DNA of 64,000 nt from Spisula solida (Eukaryota > Mollusca > Bivalvia > Venerida > Mactridae), in assembly GCA_947247005.1 (NCBI GenBank), contig OX365955.1, forward strand, positions 36,745,822-36,809,821, in the 5' to 3' direction. Below the pieces are notes generated by a model. It worked only from the letters and a program-made list of their open reading frames with translations, searched no databases and was not told the origin of the DNA. This document shows, one piece after another, positions 12,801 to 27,800 of this stretch (its first letter is position 1; each line of letters starts with the position of its first letter). Both the position numbers and the translations under genes were made by a program.

Positions 12801-15800
12801 ATATTTACACGATGATAAAGACATCCATTATATAGCACAGTTTCCTCATAATGCCTCGATAGTATAAATAGTTATATTGAATAATCGCAGAATAACAAAC
12901 ATAAACCCTATCAAGGTATCTATATAACTATAGGGAGGCTGCCCGTCCATCACAGGTGATCCAATAATATGTATTTAGACAGACTGACAGACCTTCAACA
13001 ATATTTCATTGATATATCACAGGGAAACTCTCTTGGAGCAACACCCTAAGGGAGTCTCACAAAATGTGGCTGCATGTTGTTAAGAGGTAAGAGACTGTTG
13101 TATACCCAAAAGAAGGTTATTGGCACTGATGTTGAGGAGTGGTTGTTGTTTATGGGGGCTTATTTTGTCCTAATCCTTAAACCCCAATATTTGCACTACT
13201 TCTTTTATACTTTTCAAATTCTTAAGATGCTCTTTCTGTAAAACACCCAACATGTTTCAACCCATTTGGCATGTTGTCATAAGCAAAACACTTTTTAGGC
13301 TTATTTGTGAACAATAGAATCCTGAAAATCAAAACAAACTGGAAGCCATGAAAATAGCACTTAACAAAAATAGCTTGATTCCTTATATGCAACCATCTAT
13401 AAAATACCTGCGTATAAATAAAGATATAGAGAATAATAGGTTAGTGTCGTGGATGAAAAAGTTTATCTGGCAAGGCGGAGGAATTTATCGGGTGAGCCAT
13501 AGGCTTCATTCACGGCACTAACCTATTATTCTATTTATCCAGTCGCCTAATCTGCTCAGTAAGGGGATCAAACTCGGGACTATATTGTTAGTCTTTCATT
13601 AACTAGCGTGCAACGTCACGTTTGTTCCGTGACGTCACGATAAACAAGTACGTCGGACATCTTGATAGACGTCGTGTAGACGCAGGTAAGTTCGAAGAAA
13701 ATAACCGATCAACCACCAGCTCATTTAGGATAGGAAAACCTCACCCTCGGGCACGGAATTGTAACCGGCGACTCTCATATAAAAAGAAGTCAGATCCTGT
13801 GGTAAGGTGACAGATTATCTCTAGTCACATGACCAGGTGACCGATTATAGCTAAGTTTAATTGGCACCCGTTAAATGGCTGATTTTGCCGGAAGTGACTG
13901 GATAAATATATATATTATTTTAACATCATTACAAAAGTAGAGCAGCAATTATATCACTCTATTAATGCCCATGCATATTCATCCCTTTGTGGAATATGTT
14001 CTGAATATTTGCGAGGTGAGAAACTATATTCTAAGTGTTTGCAAACCCTTTGCATCAATCTGATGCCAAGGGTTTGCAAAGGGTACCACAGAGATGCAAA
14101 GGGTTTGCAAAGGATATAACAGTGGGGCAAAGGGTTTGCAAATAAACACTTAGATGGATTACTGAGTGCAAAGGTTTTGCAAACAGATACTTTATACAAT
14201 TGGCTTACAGCAATAATGTACTAGAGCAAAGCATTTGCAAACATAATTCTCCACTGTATATGCTGTTACCTTGAAATGTGATTGGCTAATTTTCCCCTCT
14301 TGTGATTGGCTAGTTTGAATGTGCATTGCTGTTGGGTTATTTATGGATCTGCTTCTCTATTTTGGATTAACTCCTGTTCATCTTCGGTATTTATTTGTTT
14401 ATGTTTTCTTTGGTGATCTTGTTCATTTTATTTTCAGCATACAGAATGTACACTCAAACACTGGCAAACATAAACTATTCTGTTAATGTTTTATTGAAAT
14501 ATGGCAACCTCATTTATACATCATATATTTTGTTGGTATGTGTTACTAATAGAGCAAGTCCTTGTTAAATATAATTGTCAATGCATAGGAGTAAACATTT
14601 TTATTGTGCAAAATATTGTATAATTATTATTTTAGATTAAGTTAGAGTGTCATTTTGTTGTTTAACACTTGTTTCAGTTTTGTTTTAATACAGGTTGAAA
14701 TGCAATATATATTTTACATTCGTTGTGGAAAGGATCATCAATGCCATTGTTTATTTCAATTTTACATACTTTTTGATGTATTATATTCAGGTTGCAAAGA
14801 TATGACTAAAAATCTTCAAATGACTTTCTTAGAAAGTCATTTGAAAAAATCCAACTTTAGTCATATCTTAATTAAGATATGTATCATTGTATATTTTTCA
14901 CTTCAGGCTATTTATAATTCTATTTGCAAATGCTTTGCAAACTAGTTGCAGATACTTTGCGAAAACTATTTGCAAAAGCTTTGCATTCTATTTGCTTCAA
15001 CTATTCTGCAAAGGGTTTAAAATGCTTTGCAAAAGCTTTGCAGGTGCTGCAACTATTCTGCAAAGGGTTTGAAAAAGCTTTGCGAAAGCTTTGCAAAGGC
15101 TTTGCAAGTTTCGTTCCAATTCTACCCGTTTGCGGAACATATTCGGCAAATATGTGCTGCAACTGTTCTGCAAAGGGTTTCGCAAATATTTCGCAAAGGA
15201 AATAAATATGTTCCGCAAAGGGTATACTTATGCATGGGTGGTTATTTAAATCTCCTAATTTCAAATTTCAAACTCACGGATTATAAAACATATTACATTT
15301 ATAATTCCCCTTGATCTTGTTCTAATTTAATTTCAATGAAAGAACTTTTCAGCTAAATAATCCTTAGACTTTATTTCTGAACTTTACAGCTAAACAATAA
15401 TGTAACTGATTCTTTACCTAGCTTGTGTTACAATACTTTTGCACTAAGCTGTAACTATTTTATACTTGTTAATAGTGAAATCAATTTCTGTAATGTGTGG
15501 CAGCTCATGTAATCAGGGGCATAAACTTCTTAATTACAATGGGACAAAGTATATATTCTCAAGCTAGCTAGCTAAGTGACACTTGACAATCACCTGGCAG
15601 AGCTAGGGTAAAAGCCCTGATTGTACAGGTGCAATAAGGTTCTTCAATAACATTCAGGCAATGGTCATGTCGTACAAATAAGAAGTTGCCAGTCATAATT
15701 TTGAAGGGCACAAAGTACCGGTTGATTTTAACTTCCAGGAATACTGGTTAGGTTTACTGACTGTTATGTGCAAGGGTGTATGCTGACTGATCTGATTTAG

Positions 15801-18800
15801 CACTCTACCTAAACAACACAAAATCAAAAGCTCAAACCCTTGACTTTAAACTGACAGTGAGTGACCTTAAAAGCTAGCACTGCTGGAACATTGATTAATT
15901 TCTGCACACTGTATCAATTTCATTGAAATTTGTGAAGTGGTGTAAAAGACATGAAGCGGACACAATTAATTGTTACAAACAGAAAAGACGGAGCTGGATC
16001 ATTCCTGTTATCCTTGTACGACTTCGTGGCAGGGGAGAATTAATAATATAACCACTAACTATGTTTGTTTTGTCAGATAAATACATATAGTAGTTAACAA
16101 TCTGTAAATGGTAGCGTTCCAACTTTAAGTATAAATAATATGACATTTAGCATGAAATTGATATTTCCCAATATTTTTGAGACGGCTGACATTTAAATCT
16201 TTTGTACATATTTGGGTTTAATCTATATATACACATCTAACCACTTTAATCCACTTCTCTATATAATGTACATATTCAAACTTCCCTAAAAATTGCGAGG
16301 CCAAGCTGATAACTCAGAAGCCATATATAACTGGACAGAAAACGAATAAAATGTGAAACATAACGAACATTGAAATTTTACGACATGTATATATTGCTAT
16401 GACGTGTTCAGTAATAGGGGTGGATTTAAATTAATCACCGACAGACGTAAAATGGTAAAGAAAATCTAGAGAGTGGATATTAAAAATCGATCTATGGGAT
16501 AACAGAAGGCCTTATGATCTTAAATACAGAAGTGTGACCTATTGAACGATAAAAATAGTGTTCTTTTTTATCAATACTGAGTACAGGATAGATAGTTAAG
16601 AGACAGTCTATGTGAAATACAATAATGACAGTTTATGATATTTCAATCAAAATTTTATCAGTTCATTTCATAAAGGGATGAAGTGTAATTGAGCACAATT
16701 ATTGAAGGATAAATTTCCTATACATCAAAGGTAAATTATCTATATAACAATCTAACATATAAAAATATGTTACCATTTACAGGCCATTTTAATATCCGTA
16801 TATAAAACTATAAAACCAGAGTTGATGAATGAGAATTCATGATTTAATGTAATTTCAATGGTTTAAAATGTTTAAAATAGAAGATGCAAATATTGCAAAA
16901 CATGTTGAATGAAATTAATGTATTTTGAATGGCATTTTATAACGAGTGTGGGATTCCTTGAACTATTTAATCCTTGGTATATAATGAAAGGTTAAAATAA
17001 TTATTATAATTATTTAAAATATTTTATTGTAATTTAACAGCATAAAATGAGGATAAAATGAGGGTTTAAAGGTGCACACCTCTATGTGTCATGTATTTTA
17101 ATTTAAATCAAAATGTATGTCTAAATATGGTTTTTGAAGGAAAACGTGTGCCAGAATTACATTTTGTATTTATTTTATATTGAATTTCATAAAGATAAAT
17201 GTCAACACCAACATGCGTTGAAATTATTTAACTTGTATGATCAACGTTTCGGCATTTTGCCTTCATCAGGAAATACAACCTTTTTTTATATTTTTTATAT
17301 TCATGACATAAATCATTGGGGTGTATATTAATAAGTAGCAAACATGTGCAATGCCTTTAAATGATGTCCATATTAAGGTATAAGAGAAACATTGATAACA
17401 CGGAGCATAATTGTTTTTATATCTTAAATGATTTTTATTTTTAGCAGTGACTGATGGTTTAAAGTCGCAATTAAATGAACATATTGATCAACATATTGAC
17501 TTGTGTCTTGTAAAATCAAACTGAAGCACTTGAGTCAAACAAAGTTTTACCGTATCAACTATTCAGTATAAGAAAAGACCTTGTGTAAATATGTTTGGCT
17601 GTAGCAATACCAGTTACTATAGCATGATCAGCACCAGACTCTAATTTAGTTTTTACTTTTAAATATTGATGTTCCTGCAGTTTTGTTGAATAGGTGATAA
17701 TTTTGTTATTATAAACTGCTGAGTACATAATTACAATTCAATTTTTTTAGAACACACAGAAAATGGGTAAAAGAATTTCATGTATTTTGGTGCAAATAAC
17801 TGAGAGGAATATTACATTGTTTAACACATTATTCCATAAACACCCATCCGATTTAGCTACAGTATCCAATATGGGGACTTAAGTTGGACTGTGTATTCCA
17901 TTTCCATGCAGGTAAATTAGAAAATAATTGGCAACACAAAATAATATTTGAACTGTCCATTAGCATATAGGTTGATTTAGTGACATATTATTTTAATCCA
18001 GTTGTAAATCAATATTTGTAAGGTTACGTGAATGTGCAGCCAATGCTAACTGGTATCTCTGACAGATCAACAGTGATCTTTGGATAAATAACACTCATTA
18101 AGAACCAGTAAAATGCACCTAGTATTGACAAGTAAGCGCAATTACTGAGTTTATAATCTTTAATCTACCTGCCAATACAGATCTAATAATACTGAGCAGT
18201 ATATGGCAAGAGAGCATTAAGAGCAATAGACGGTCTGTAATTTGTAATAGTTTAATGGAAATCCCAAGTTGTTTATTGAATGCGGAGGGTAATTACATCT
18301 CAACATGTCCGTTTTGACACTTGATTGGCATGAACTGTAGTACATGTAGCTTATAAGACATGAACTGAAGTAGCTTATAAAACATGATCTGTAGTAGCTT
18401 ATAAAATATGAACTGTAGTAGCTTATAAGACATGAACTGAAGTAGCTCATAAAACATGAACTGTAGTAGCTTATAAAACATGAACAGTGGCAGCTAATAA
18501 AACTTGAACGAGAAAGAACAATTCCATAATTTTTACGTGCCATGATTGTTTATGATCGAAAATACAATGGGGGTTTACATGCAACCCCAAGAATATTGAC
18601 GTCTTTTAGCGCACCTGCTTAATTTGTCAAATGCTTTATTATTTAAATTTGATTCATTAGATTTGGTAAATATTAACTTCAATGATTTGAGTTCAGAATG
18701 TTGTGCAGATTGAGTGTTGTTTGTGGCATTGAGTGCAATGTGGGTGCCGTGAAATGTACTACAGAATAGGAAAATCAACACAACTCAAAACACAATTTCA

Positions 18801-21800
18801 AGGATGGGTGCTAATATATGGTATTCCAACTTTGGCAAAAAGGCACAGTTACATGTTTTGACCCTTTAAACCATATACAGGAATTTACCTATTTTTGTCC
18901 ATTCTGAAATATCAAAACAATACAACATAATAGAAGCAGGTTGAAATTTACTTGTGAATAATCGAAAATAAAACATCAGATGCTAACTATAACACATACA
19001 GAACACAATACTCTAACTTAAAACACTGTTAAGTTGTACAATTCAATAAGTAAGTCAAACTTGCTAAAACAGCTGAAACCATGACATTTGGCTCTTCATC
19101 ACTGTTTAGCACTGTGGACACCTAATACTAGGTATTTCAGCCATTTTATTGTTAAAACTAGGTCATTCAGCTTGGGCATTCAGCTTTTTGATTGCTGAAA
19201 CTAGTTCATTTTTTACTTTTGACAGGTAGGACTTAGGCAGTTAATTTTCTCGTTTGGTTATGTTTTTGGCATTGTGCCTTGTATGTTTTAATATTTCCTG
19301 TGTTCGACTGGTTAAGTTGAGTGCTGCCTTCCCTGTCCGACTTAATATTATCTTGTTATATATTTTCAGACAAGAAACATGTACGACTTGCGCAACAACA
19401 ACAACCACACGAATCGTCTTCAAGCGGACTTGAAGTCAACAATGAGAATGTACAACAATGACAAGGAGAGATTGTCGTACCAACTGTCCAGTCTGTCAGC
19501 TGTCCATGTAGAACGTAGTGGAACCGAGTTATCTATAGCATCGTCAAAGGATTTTTCTTCGAGTATCAGTTTGAACAATTCAATGAGACGATCCAACTAT
19601 TTCCGTTCCCCAAACATGATTGGTGGATCCAGTAACACTAGCTTGTCAAGTGGATACACACAAAAAGAATCTCACAATCACCACAAAGAGAAGAAATGGA
19701 AGGAAAGGAAAGATCCTTTTGGTGATAAATACAAGAAAGAACGAGACTTGTTAAAATTGCCAGTGATACACTCAGCAAGTACAAAGCGATCTGAATGGGA
19801 GTCCGGGAAGTTTGTACAGACGAGTAAACCAGGTAACTATCACCACAGCCTGGAGCCGATGCCTGGTATAAATGCTGCTAGAGCATTGTTGTCTGAGACA
19901 ATGAAAATACCTAGTATCTACGATCCACAAAGAACAGACACAGCCTTTGACACTGGCAAGACAAAGAAGCTGAAAAAAGTGACTTTTGCTGATGAAAATC
20001 ATGGATCGCTCCTTTCTATAAGCCAGATTGAGCCCATTGAACATCATGACAATGGTACAAAAAACTCATACACCAAAGGGCCAGTGCCCACTCTAAAGTT
20101 AAAAGCCAATAGTTTTTCTCACGTATCACGCCCTAAGCGACCTAAAAAGACTTCTCTCCTGCCGCCTATACAAATTTCTCCATTTGAGGTGCAGCACCAT
20201 CCACAGCGACTGACAGAGGGAGTAAATCATTGGAAGTCAGTATACAGCAACCTGATAGACCCGGAGGAGAAAACTCGCGCTCTCACCGATATTCTTAGTG
20301 CTTTAAGGTTAAAGAAATATGAAAATGAACTTGCAATGAAATATGGTGATCAACCACGACCCAAGGAACATGAAGATACCATGAAGGATTTTCTCTCATT
20401 GAATGAAACAAATAAAGTGGCTTACAGAGATGAACAGGGACATGTAAGTATGGTAGAATTTTATAGATACAGACCAGTTAGGATATTGTGAGAGTGACTT
20501 TGCAAATTATGCATACATAAAAGATTACAACCATTGTCTGAACAGGTAGAGCGAATATAGTATGTTAGTTTAGAAATTGAAGTTATGGCTGTCTGTATAA
20601 GCCTTTATAATTTGTTTTACACCGTAATAGTGGATTTGACCGCTGCGTCATTCTATTCTTACCCTGACTGGACTAGAACACAAAAACTTGGTACATTAAT
20701 AACAACACATATTATTTTGGATTATTCACTAAGTGACATAACAACTCACATGCGTGATGTCATAACATTACAAGCTTCATGAAGATGTACTCATGAGGTT
20801 GACATTGCTTAATCTTGTCTATAAAATTTCAATTTATTACATTTTTTCTATTGAAACTTATTGTCTTGTTAACTTAGATATGACCTGTGACGTAATGATT
20901 AACTCCTATCTTGTTCGTACAAAAACATATTGAAAGTACTTTTAAGTACTTTTTGTTCCATTCTTTATTATTTTATCATTTCCGTAATTATGTAATTTCA
21001 TGGAATATTGTAAGAACCATAATTATGCTTATGACCACATTGATTTAATCAAAACTAGTAGTTCATACATAACATAAGTTTATTCAGGTATTATAGGCCT
21101 CCGGCCCAAATTACAATACATTACATACAAATGTATAACTGTGAATGAATAACACATGGTCACTATGACAGCCTAGTCATTACATCAATATGCCAGTACA
21201 TAAGTTATTAATAAGATTGGCATGAAAAATTAAAATTTGTATTTCAAACGTGTTAGATAAATTTATTGCTTACGTGATTTTTTATATATACACGCCTTAT
21301 CTAATCTTTTTCAATCACGAATTCACACATTGCCTGCTAAATTAATAAATTGAACATTTCCTTTTAAGTGACAGACATATAACCTGTAGTGTAACATTTC
21401 ATACATTCACTATGATAAAAGCATTCCTAACTTACACAGAAAGATTAAACTGAAGTAGTTAATTGTTGTACAATGTGTATATACAGAAGTAAAATTAACG
21501 AGAAGCAGAGTTCAAGGTCAAACCTTCTTTAGAAAGACCTTAAGTCTGTTGCTTAAGCAAAGCCCTACCAAGAGCCTTTATTCAGTTACCTCCAGTTCAA
21601 TTAAATATAGAAGGCAAGGATAACCTCCCATGGAAAGCGCTACATAGCACTCGACCATGTTAACAGTCTTAGGGAGGGTCAATTAAAACCTAGAATGGAC
21701 TTGAAGGCACACAAAGCAACCAGTCTAAGCTGATAGAACCTGAGATGGAGACCAGTCTAGTAAATGCAAGCATCTGATTAGCTGTTCAAGAAAAATTATA

Positions 21801-24800
21801 TAAATGACCAATGACAAGGCTGTGTTCTGAGAATGGTCTCAAATCCTGAGTTAACACACTCTGTCCAGCCCAAGAAGTCAAAAATACATTTTGTATATTT
21901 ATAACTCAGAATATGAAATGAAAGCCAATGCCAAATTAATGGTTAGAGACTTAATATTCAAGTATACCGGCAAAACACTAAAAGAATTTTGATGTTTCAA
22001 AGGAGAAGTCTTAATACAAAAATGTATATTAAGTACCAGTATACAAAAACACTGCTTACATAGCAGAACTAGAGATATATCACTTAAGATAAAACATCAG
22101 CAGAAATTTTATCAATTTGAATACTTCATTGTTTACATACACTAAATAGAAAATGCAAACACTTGTGTTTCCTCAATACAAGCCACTTATTGCTAATATT
22201 TGATCACGTCATTGAGATGTACACATTTTCTTCCTCTGTCCATTAAAGAACTGAATATACAATGTAATACTTCTTTAAATACTGTAAATCACGTTTTTCT
22301 CGCAAGAGTTTATTTCATTTATATGATCATGAGGATGTTGACACGCAAAATCATTATTCTTGCAAAATATTCGCGATACAAAGTCGGGAATTGGACTTGT
22401 CAATGACGCGAACTCAAAAAATTCTTGGGAACAAAAAATCTTGAAAGTTTTGAAAAAATTGCGTAATAAAAGTTATGCAAAAATTAGGTGATTTACAGTA
22501 AGAGTAAAACTCTCGTCTGTATTATTCAATGCATGTTTGAAAAACATATTCTCCTAACAGTATCAATATTTATTTATATAGTTACATTATATAATATTTC
22601 AGCAAATATAATTTCTTGTAGGAAATACAATGACCATTCTTTAGCCTATTGTTTAGACTACACTTTTTTCAGTGGACAAACATAAACGCTAAGATTCAGG
22701 CTTCATACTCTATATGCATCAAACTAGAATACATGACGTCTCCATGAGATATTTCTGTTTTCTGAGACGTGTTTTTAGGGGTGGACAACATTGTTCCTCA
22801 CAAATTTGTGCAACCGAAGTTTTTTGCATTTGACTGTGAATGTCAAGACTTTTTTAAGTTTTTAACATGAAAAATAGAAAATTCCAGATTATTATAAAAA
22901 AATTATGCAATTTTATGAGTTTTCCAAGACAAAATTTGCAAAAATCATTTTCCAAGTCAAAATTGGCAAACATTGTTTCCTAATTATCTTTTAAATATAA
23001 AGCCCATTTTTAAATAACATGTCTTTTCAGGTCTGTACAAACACATGATATTAAGTGACTGGCTTTGTTGATGGATGAACATAACCTGGCCTTGTTCGAG
23101 AATATAACCTGGATGTGCTTTATTAGTGCTTTACTATTTGAGCTTATATATAGCTAGACAGGCTAATAACCTATGTTCAAACAAGAGAAAATTTAGCTAA
23201 ATTGTTCTTCGCATTTTACACGAAACATGATACCTACCTACCTACACCTAAATTTTGCTGTCAGTAGGTTAATGCAAATTAAACACTTATTTTAAGGGCG
23301 ATCAAACTTTTCGTACCAGTAGAAATTTTTGCAACATTTTATTTTATTATCAAAATCATAAATAATCTGACAATAATTACTGAGTTAATTATATTGGTTA
23401 TTAAGGCTGTCAATATATGGTCCTACAAACATAATGTACTACTTTATGATTAATTTAAATTTTCAATCATTCTCGATTTACAACTAATAGAAATCACCGC
23501 CTTAAGAAAATAACGTCACTGAATAATATGCCTCTTTATCATTTTCCATTATCTGTGTCGATACAAAATGCTTAAGTAGAATTCGATAGCTTGTTACAAC
23601 TCATAAAGAGAAAGAAGATCTCAATTTATGCAGATTTACGATGATATTACCAGTAGATTTCATTCCTCACCTATAAAAGAGTATGTTAATATAACCTATG
23701 GGAAAGGCAAGATTAGCTTCTATAACAGGCACAACTAATAATGTATAATTCTATCAAGAAAATTGGTTTATAACAACAAACGCATGGAAATATGTAATTA
23801 TAACTTTGTTTTTTTCCCAGTTAATTAAATATTGTGTTACATGATCTCATTACAGTAAGCCCTGTATGAATGCAGCTATAAATTGTCTGTTCCTGTACTT
23901 GTTATTGAGAAGTGTTTTTTTATTCCACAGAACAAACACTTTGGTATATTGTTTAAGTATTTTTAATAATTGTATCAAAAGTCTTTTTCTGTGCTTAAAG
24001 ATGTCAATTCTGAGATGACATTAAATTATGAAATATTTTATAACCACTACAAATTCTAAGAAGAATATTTAAATAAAAAATTCTGATGCCTAAAATCTTA
24101 TTTTCATCAAAACTAGATATAAGTTGTCAAATATGTTACTTTAGGTCGCTATTATATCTGGTAGACTGGTAGACACATTCAGCACTTTTTCATAAATTTA
24201 AAGGACTTTAAACTAGAACTTTGCAAGATCTAAATACAGTATGGAGAATTTTACTTGATCCTCCACCTTCTATTAGCATAATTCAACAGCAGATATATAT
24301 TGTCTATAATTATAACCCTGGATGTATGTTTTCATCAGCGGGAAGTATCATGAAGATGCCTGAGGAGTAATACAAAACACAAATCTAAATTAGGATCAAT
24401 ATTCATGCATTATAAGGTAAAGATCACGTCAATATCTCCATACTTCACACGCAATACAACATAATTTAGTATTAACATTGTACTGTACTCACTCATAAAA
24501 ACATTTACGAAAGTTTTTAACATTTGAGATTTTTTCACCATCTAGAGTTCTGCATCTTCAAGAGTGTCGTGGGAGTGCTATGGTTACATAATCCCCCACA
24601 CTCTGTTTGTATTCATATTTATTCTGATTTTGCATAGAAAAAATTATCCTTCAATGCATTCCGTCTGAAACAGAACAGCTTCAGAAATCTATGAAACATT
24701 CATATTAAAAGCATGTTTGATACAAGTTTGGAATAATTCCAATAATAGATCTACATTTAATTACAATTGGCTTTGTTGAAAATCTCAGAGCAGAAACTAT

Positions 24801-27800
24801 TATTCAAACCAACCGTTAATAAGGCCCAACCCCGTTATTAAATAAGTATAATAATAATAAATTTTGTGTTGAATCAATTTCCAATCAAAACAAATTTCAT
24901 CAACTATTATTCTTCCATATTCTCAGGCATTCCTTTAAAAAGCGTCAGCCATTGAGATTTGTTAATTCTTAAATAACACAGAAAAGTTGATAGTTTAGAG
25001 CTGATGTCAGCAACCTTTAACTGTGCACTGTCTGCTTGACACTTTGTTGATAACAGTTACTGTGACTCATAAATACATGGGAAAAACTCATTAATGTGAG
25101 ATCATGCTGTTTTATGAGTCTAGCTGTAATATTTCATTCAAGTGACTGCTTATGAATTATGTCACCAGTTTCCTATAGTGGCCAGTTATCAATTTTGAAC
25201 TTAAACTGTAACTAAAACCTTAGTTTGCTGTGTGCGTAACCCAATAAAACACCATTATAGAGGTAGGAAGGTCAGTTATAAAGATTTTAACACATATAAT
25301 ATCAGAAACCAAAAAATAAAATGAGCCATTTTCAGCAAATAAGTTAGTTAAAATTATCAGAGAATATAACTATTTTGTCAGGGTATTTTTGGACATTGCA
25401 AACAATCTTTCATCTATGGTGTATGACATGCTGTTTGCTTCATTCAACAGAGACAGTTTAAGAATGTGACTGTTTGTTTTTCCCTGCAAGATCGACAAAT
25501 AACCTCCGACCTAGTAAATGTTTTCTTCCCTTCATTATAATGCGAAAACTATATGAATTATTTATATTTGCAGACAAGACGAGGTATCATACCATTATCA
25601 CGATGTAGTTCAACATCCAGACTATCAACAGGTCATCCTAACACGGCACAGTTACAGAGCTACCTGAAACAACTATCAAAATCACGGCGATATCTGGATC
25701 ATCTACATACAGACAGATACTCAGATGCGCCATCTCCCGTCCAACAGAATGTGCCCAATCAGATGCCAGTCAAAGCTTGACTATTCGATACAACCTTTAT
25801 TAGAATGTGATATAATTGTGACCTTGTAATATGACCTTCAACTTGTGACTTGACCTTTTATGTTGACCCTATTGAACAAACTCATGCACAGGCAATTGTA
25901 TTCACGCTTGAACATATTAGGGCACAGACATTTTATTGGATAGCACTTTTCCCTCATATACATAATTAGGGTCAAATTAAAGTGTCATGGTCAAACTTAG
26001 CAATCATTTTTAGTCACGCATAATGCCAAAAAAAAAATTGCCATCTATCAATTTGGTCAGACTTCATTGGCCTCGCCGGTTTCGGGCAGTACCCAGTAAA
26101 TGTTTTCCTGCTTCTTTGGTTTGAATTTAAGCCGCCTTGGTGTGCCGGTATACAGGAGGCTTAGGCCACTTACTAGAAAGCGGTAAACAATTTACCAATA
26201 CGGTGGATGATGAATTACATATATCAAGTGGTATCACATAAACTGAGGGGTTAGCGGTACATGCTGCATGGAGGTGGATGAAGTGGGCCCAATAATTATG
26301 ACAGTCACTTAGTACTGTTAAGAGGATAATGCACAATAAGAGCAAGGGTTACCAATGAGCAGTATCATGTTTAACACATAATGAAACAGTCATATCAGGC
26401 ATACAGTATTCTACTGGGAAACATTGGGTATTCTTTCAAGTAGGTAATCTCCACCAGCTAAAATTCAACCAATCAAATATAAGCTTACAAATAGTTTTTG
26501 TCTTCCATTGTTCCACGAAACAAATTCTATGTCGGAGAAATTGCTTCAGGATATTATCTCGTTAAAGCAACACACTTGCTGTGACTAGGAAATTGTAAAG
26601 TATAATGCAAGGTGAGGAGTCATTACACAGTTCTTGTTCAATGGACAATGCCCAGTTGAATACTCCCATTGTTATCGATAAGATGTATGCTTACTTGTTG
26701 TCCAAAACAGTTGCAATATCATACTTGATATATCATGACCATCTTTTGTTCTTCATATTGAAGAACATTTAGGTTATCTTATTTTATAAACATCTCATAT
26801 TTGGTATTGGTTCATTGACTTACTCTGGCAATCTCTTAATGAATCTGAAGCACTTTAAGCTCAAGAAACAGGCAGATAATTCTCATTATCTAGTAAGCCT
26901 AAAAGTGTTGTACTTGATCCAACCAGACTATTCATTAGTCATGAACCAGTTAGAACTAATGTGTGTGTCTGACAACTGGATTGACATCATTCAAGGACAA
27001 ATTCAGAGGACAAACAACTTGCATCATGTTGAAATGGCTGTACACAGAACATAGTTCAGCAGGAGGATCTGTACTCTAGTGCTAGGTTTATACCATTTCT
27101 GTTGCCTCCAGAGCTCAATGGTTAGCGCGCTGGTTAGCGTGCTTGCTGTTTGCTGAGTAGCAAATAAAGGCTATGGTTGGCGGCATAGTTATCTTCTGCT
27201 TATTAATTTGAGTGCAATTTCATAACATACTTATTTGTCTAAGTCAAAGAGCACAGCAAAGCTCAAACGTAGCATGTGTATTAAGGTTGATAAAACTCCA
27301 CAAATTTCTACTTTTTAGATTGGCTAAAAGTTCTATCTACATGTATGTATACAGTAGAGCACTTATCAGCCAAATATTGATTGTCATACTAATACTGTGT
27401 ACAGAAACTACTCTGGTATGTGTCTTTGCCATTGGTCAATTTTAAAACTGCCTCAGGATGCAGCATTTCAATTGGTCAATTTGAAGACGTGTTGGGAATC
27501 AATAAAGACTTACAAAGACAGGTGATATCTCTGGGAGTTTTTATTTGTTTGTTGATGGTTCAGCGCTTATGCTGGAGTTAATAAAATCACTATCAAAGAG
27601 TATAAATAGTTTTTCACTTTTATTTCTGCAGCAAATATTACAACACAAATGATGTTGAGACTTGCATAAAAAAATGATTCATACAAAGTAACAGTTGTAC
27701 TAGTATGACACACCATGTCTGAAGACAAGACTTTCAGAGAGCTTTGGAACAGTGTCTGACATTTGGACTGACAAAGGGATAGACCCCCAGAAGAGGTTAG

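Larger units (their letters stand above)
13430..13912. mobile_element. Nested inverted repeats (MITE-like region)
   Basis: Arm AATAATAGGTTAGTGTCGTG at 13431-13450 is inverted at 13511-13533 (cacggcactaacctattatt). A second pair, ATTTATCCAGTCGCC at 13535-13549, is inverted near 13888-13908 (gaagtgactggataaat). The interior holds a CRE palindrome and a strong splice donor, described separately. Confidence 0.6.
20492..25573. other. Intron of the nested gene
   Basis: Contains a possible retroelement tail near 21060-21130, an interspersed MITE copy at 21751-21845, and a TIR element at 22280-22500. From 22510 to 25570 I see only AT-rich unique sequence. Confidence 0.5.

Noticed and set aside
17134..17331. 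Plus-strand 65-codon frame around the hammerhead-like motif
   Set aside because: Opposite strand to the motif and without reverse-transcriptase or endonuclease residues.
19772..20047. Minus-strand 91-codon frame
   Set aside because: Antisense shadow of the nested gene's exon A.
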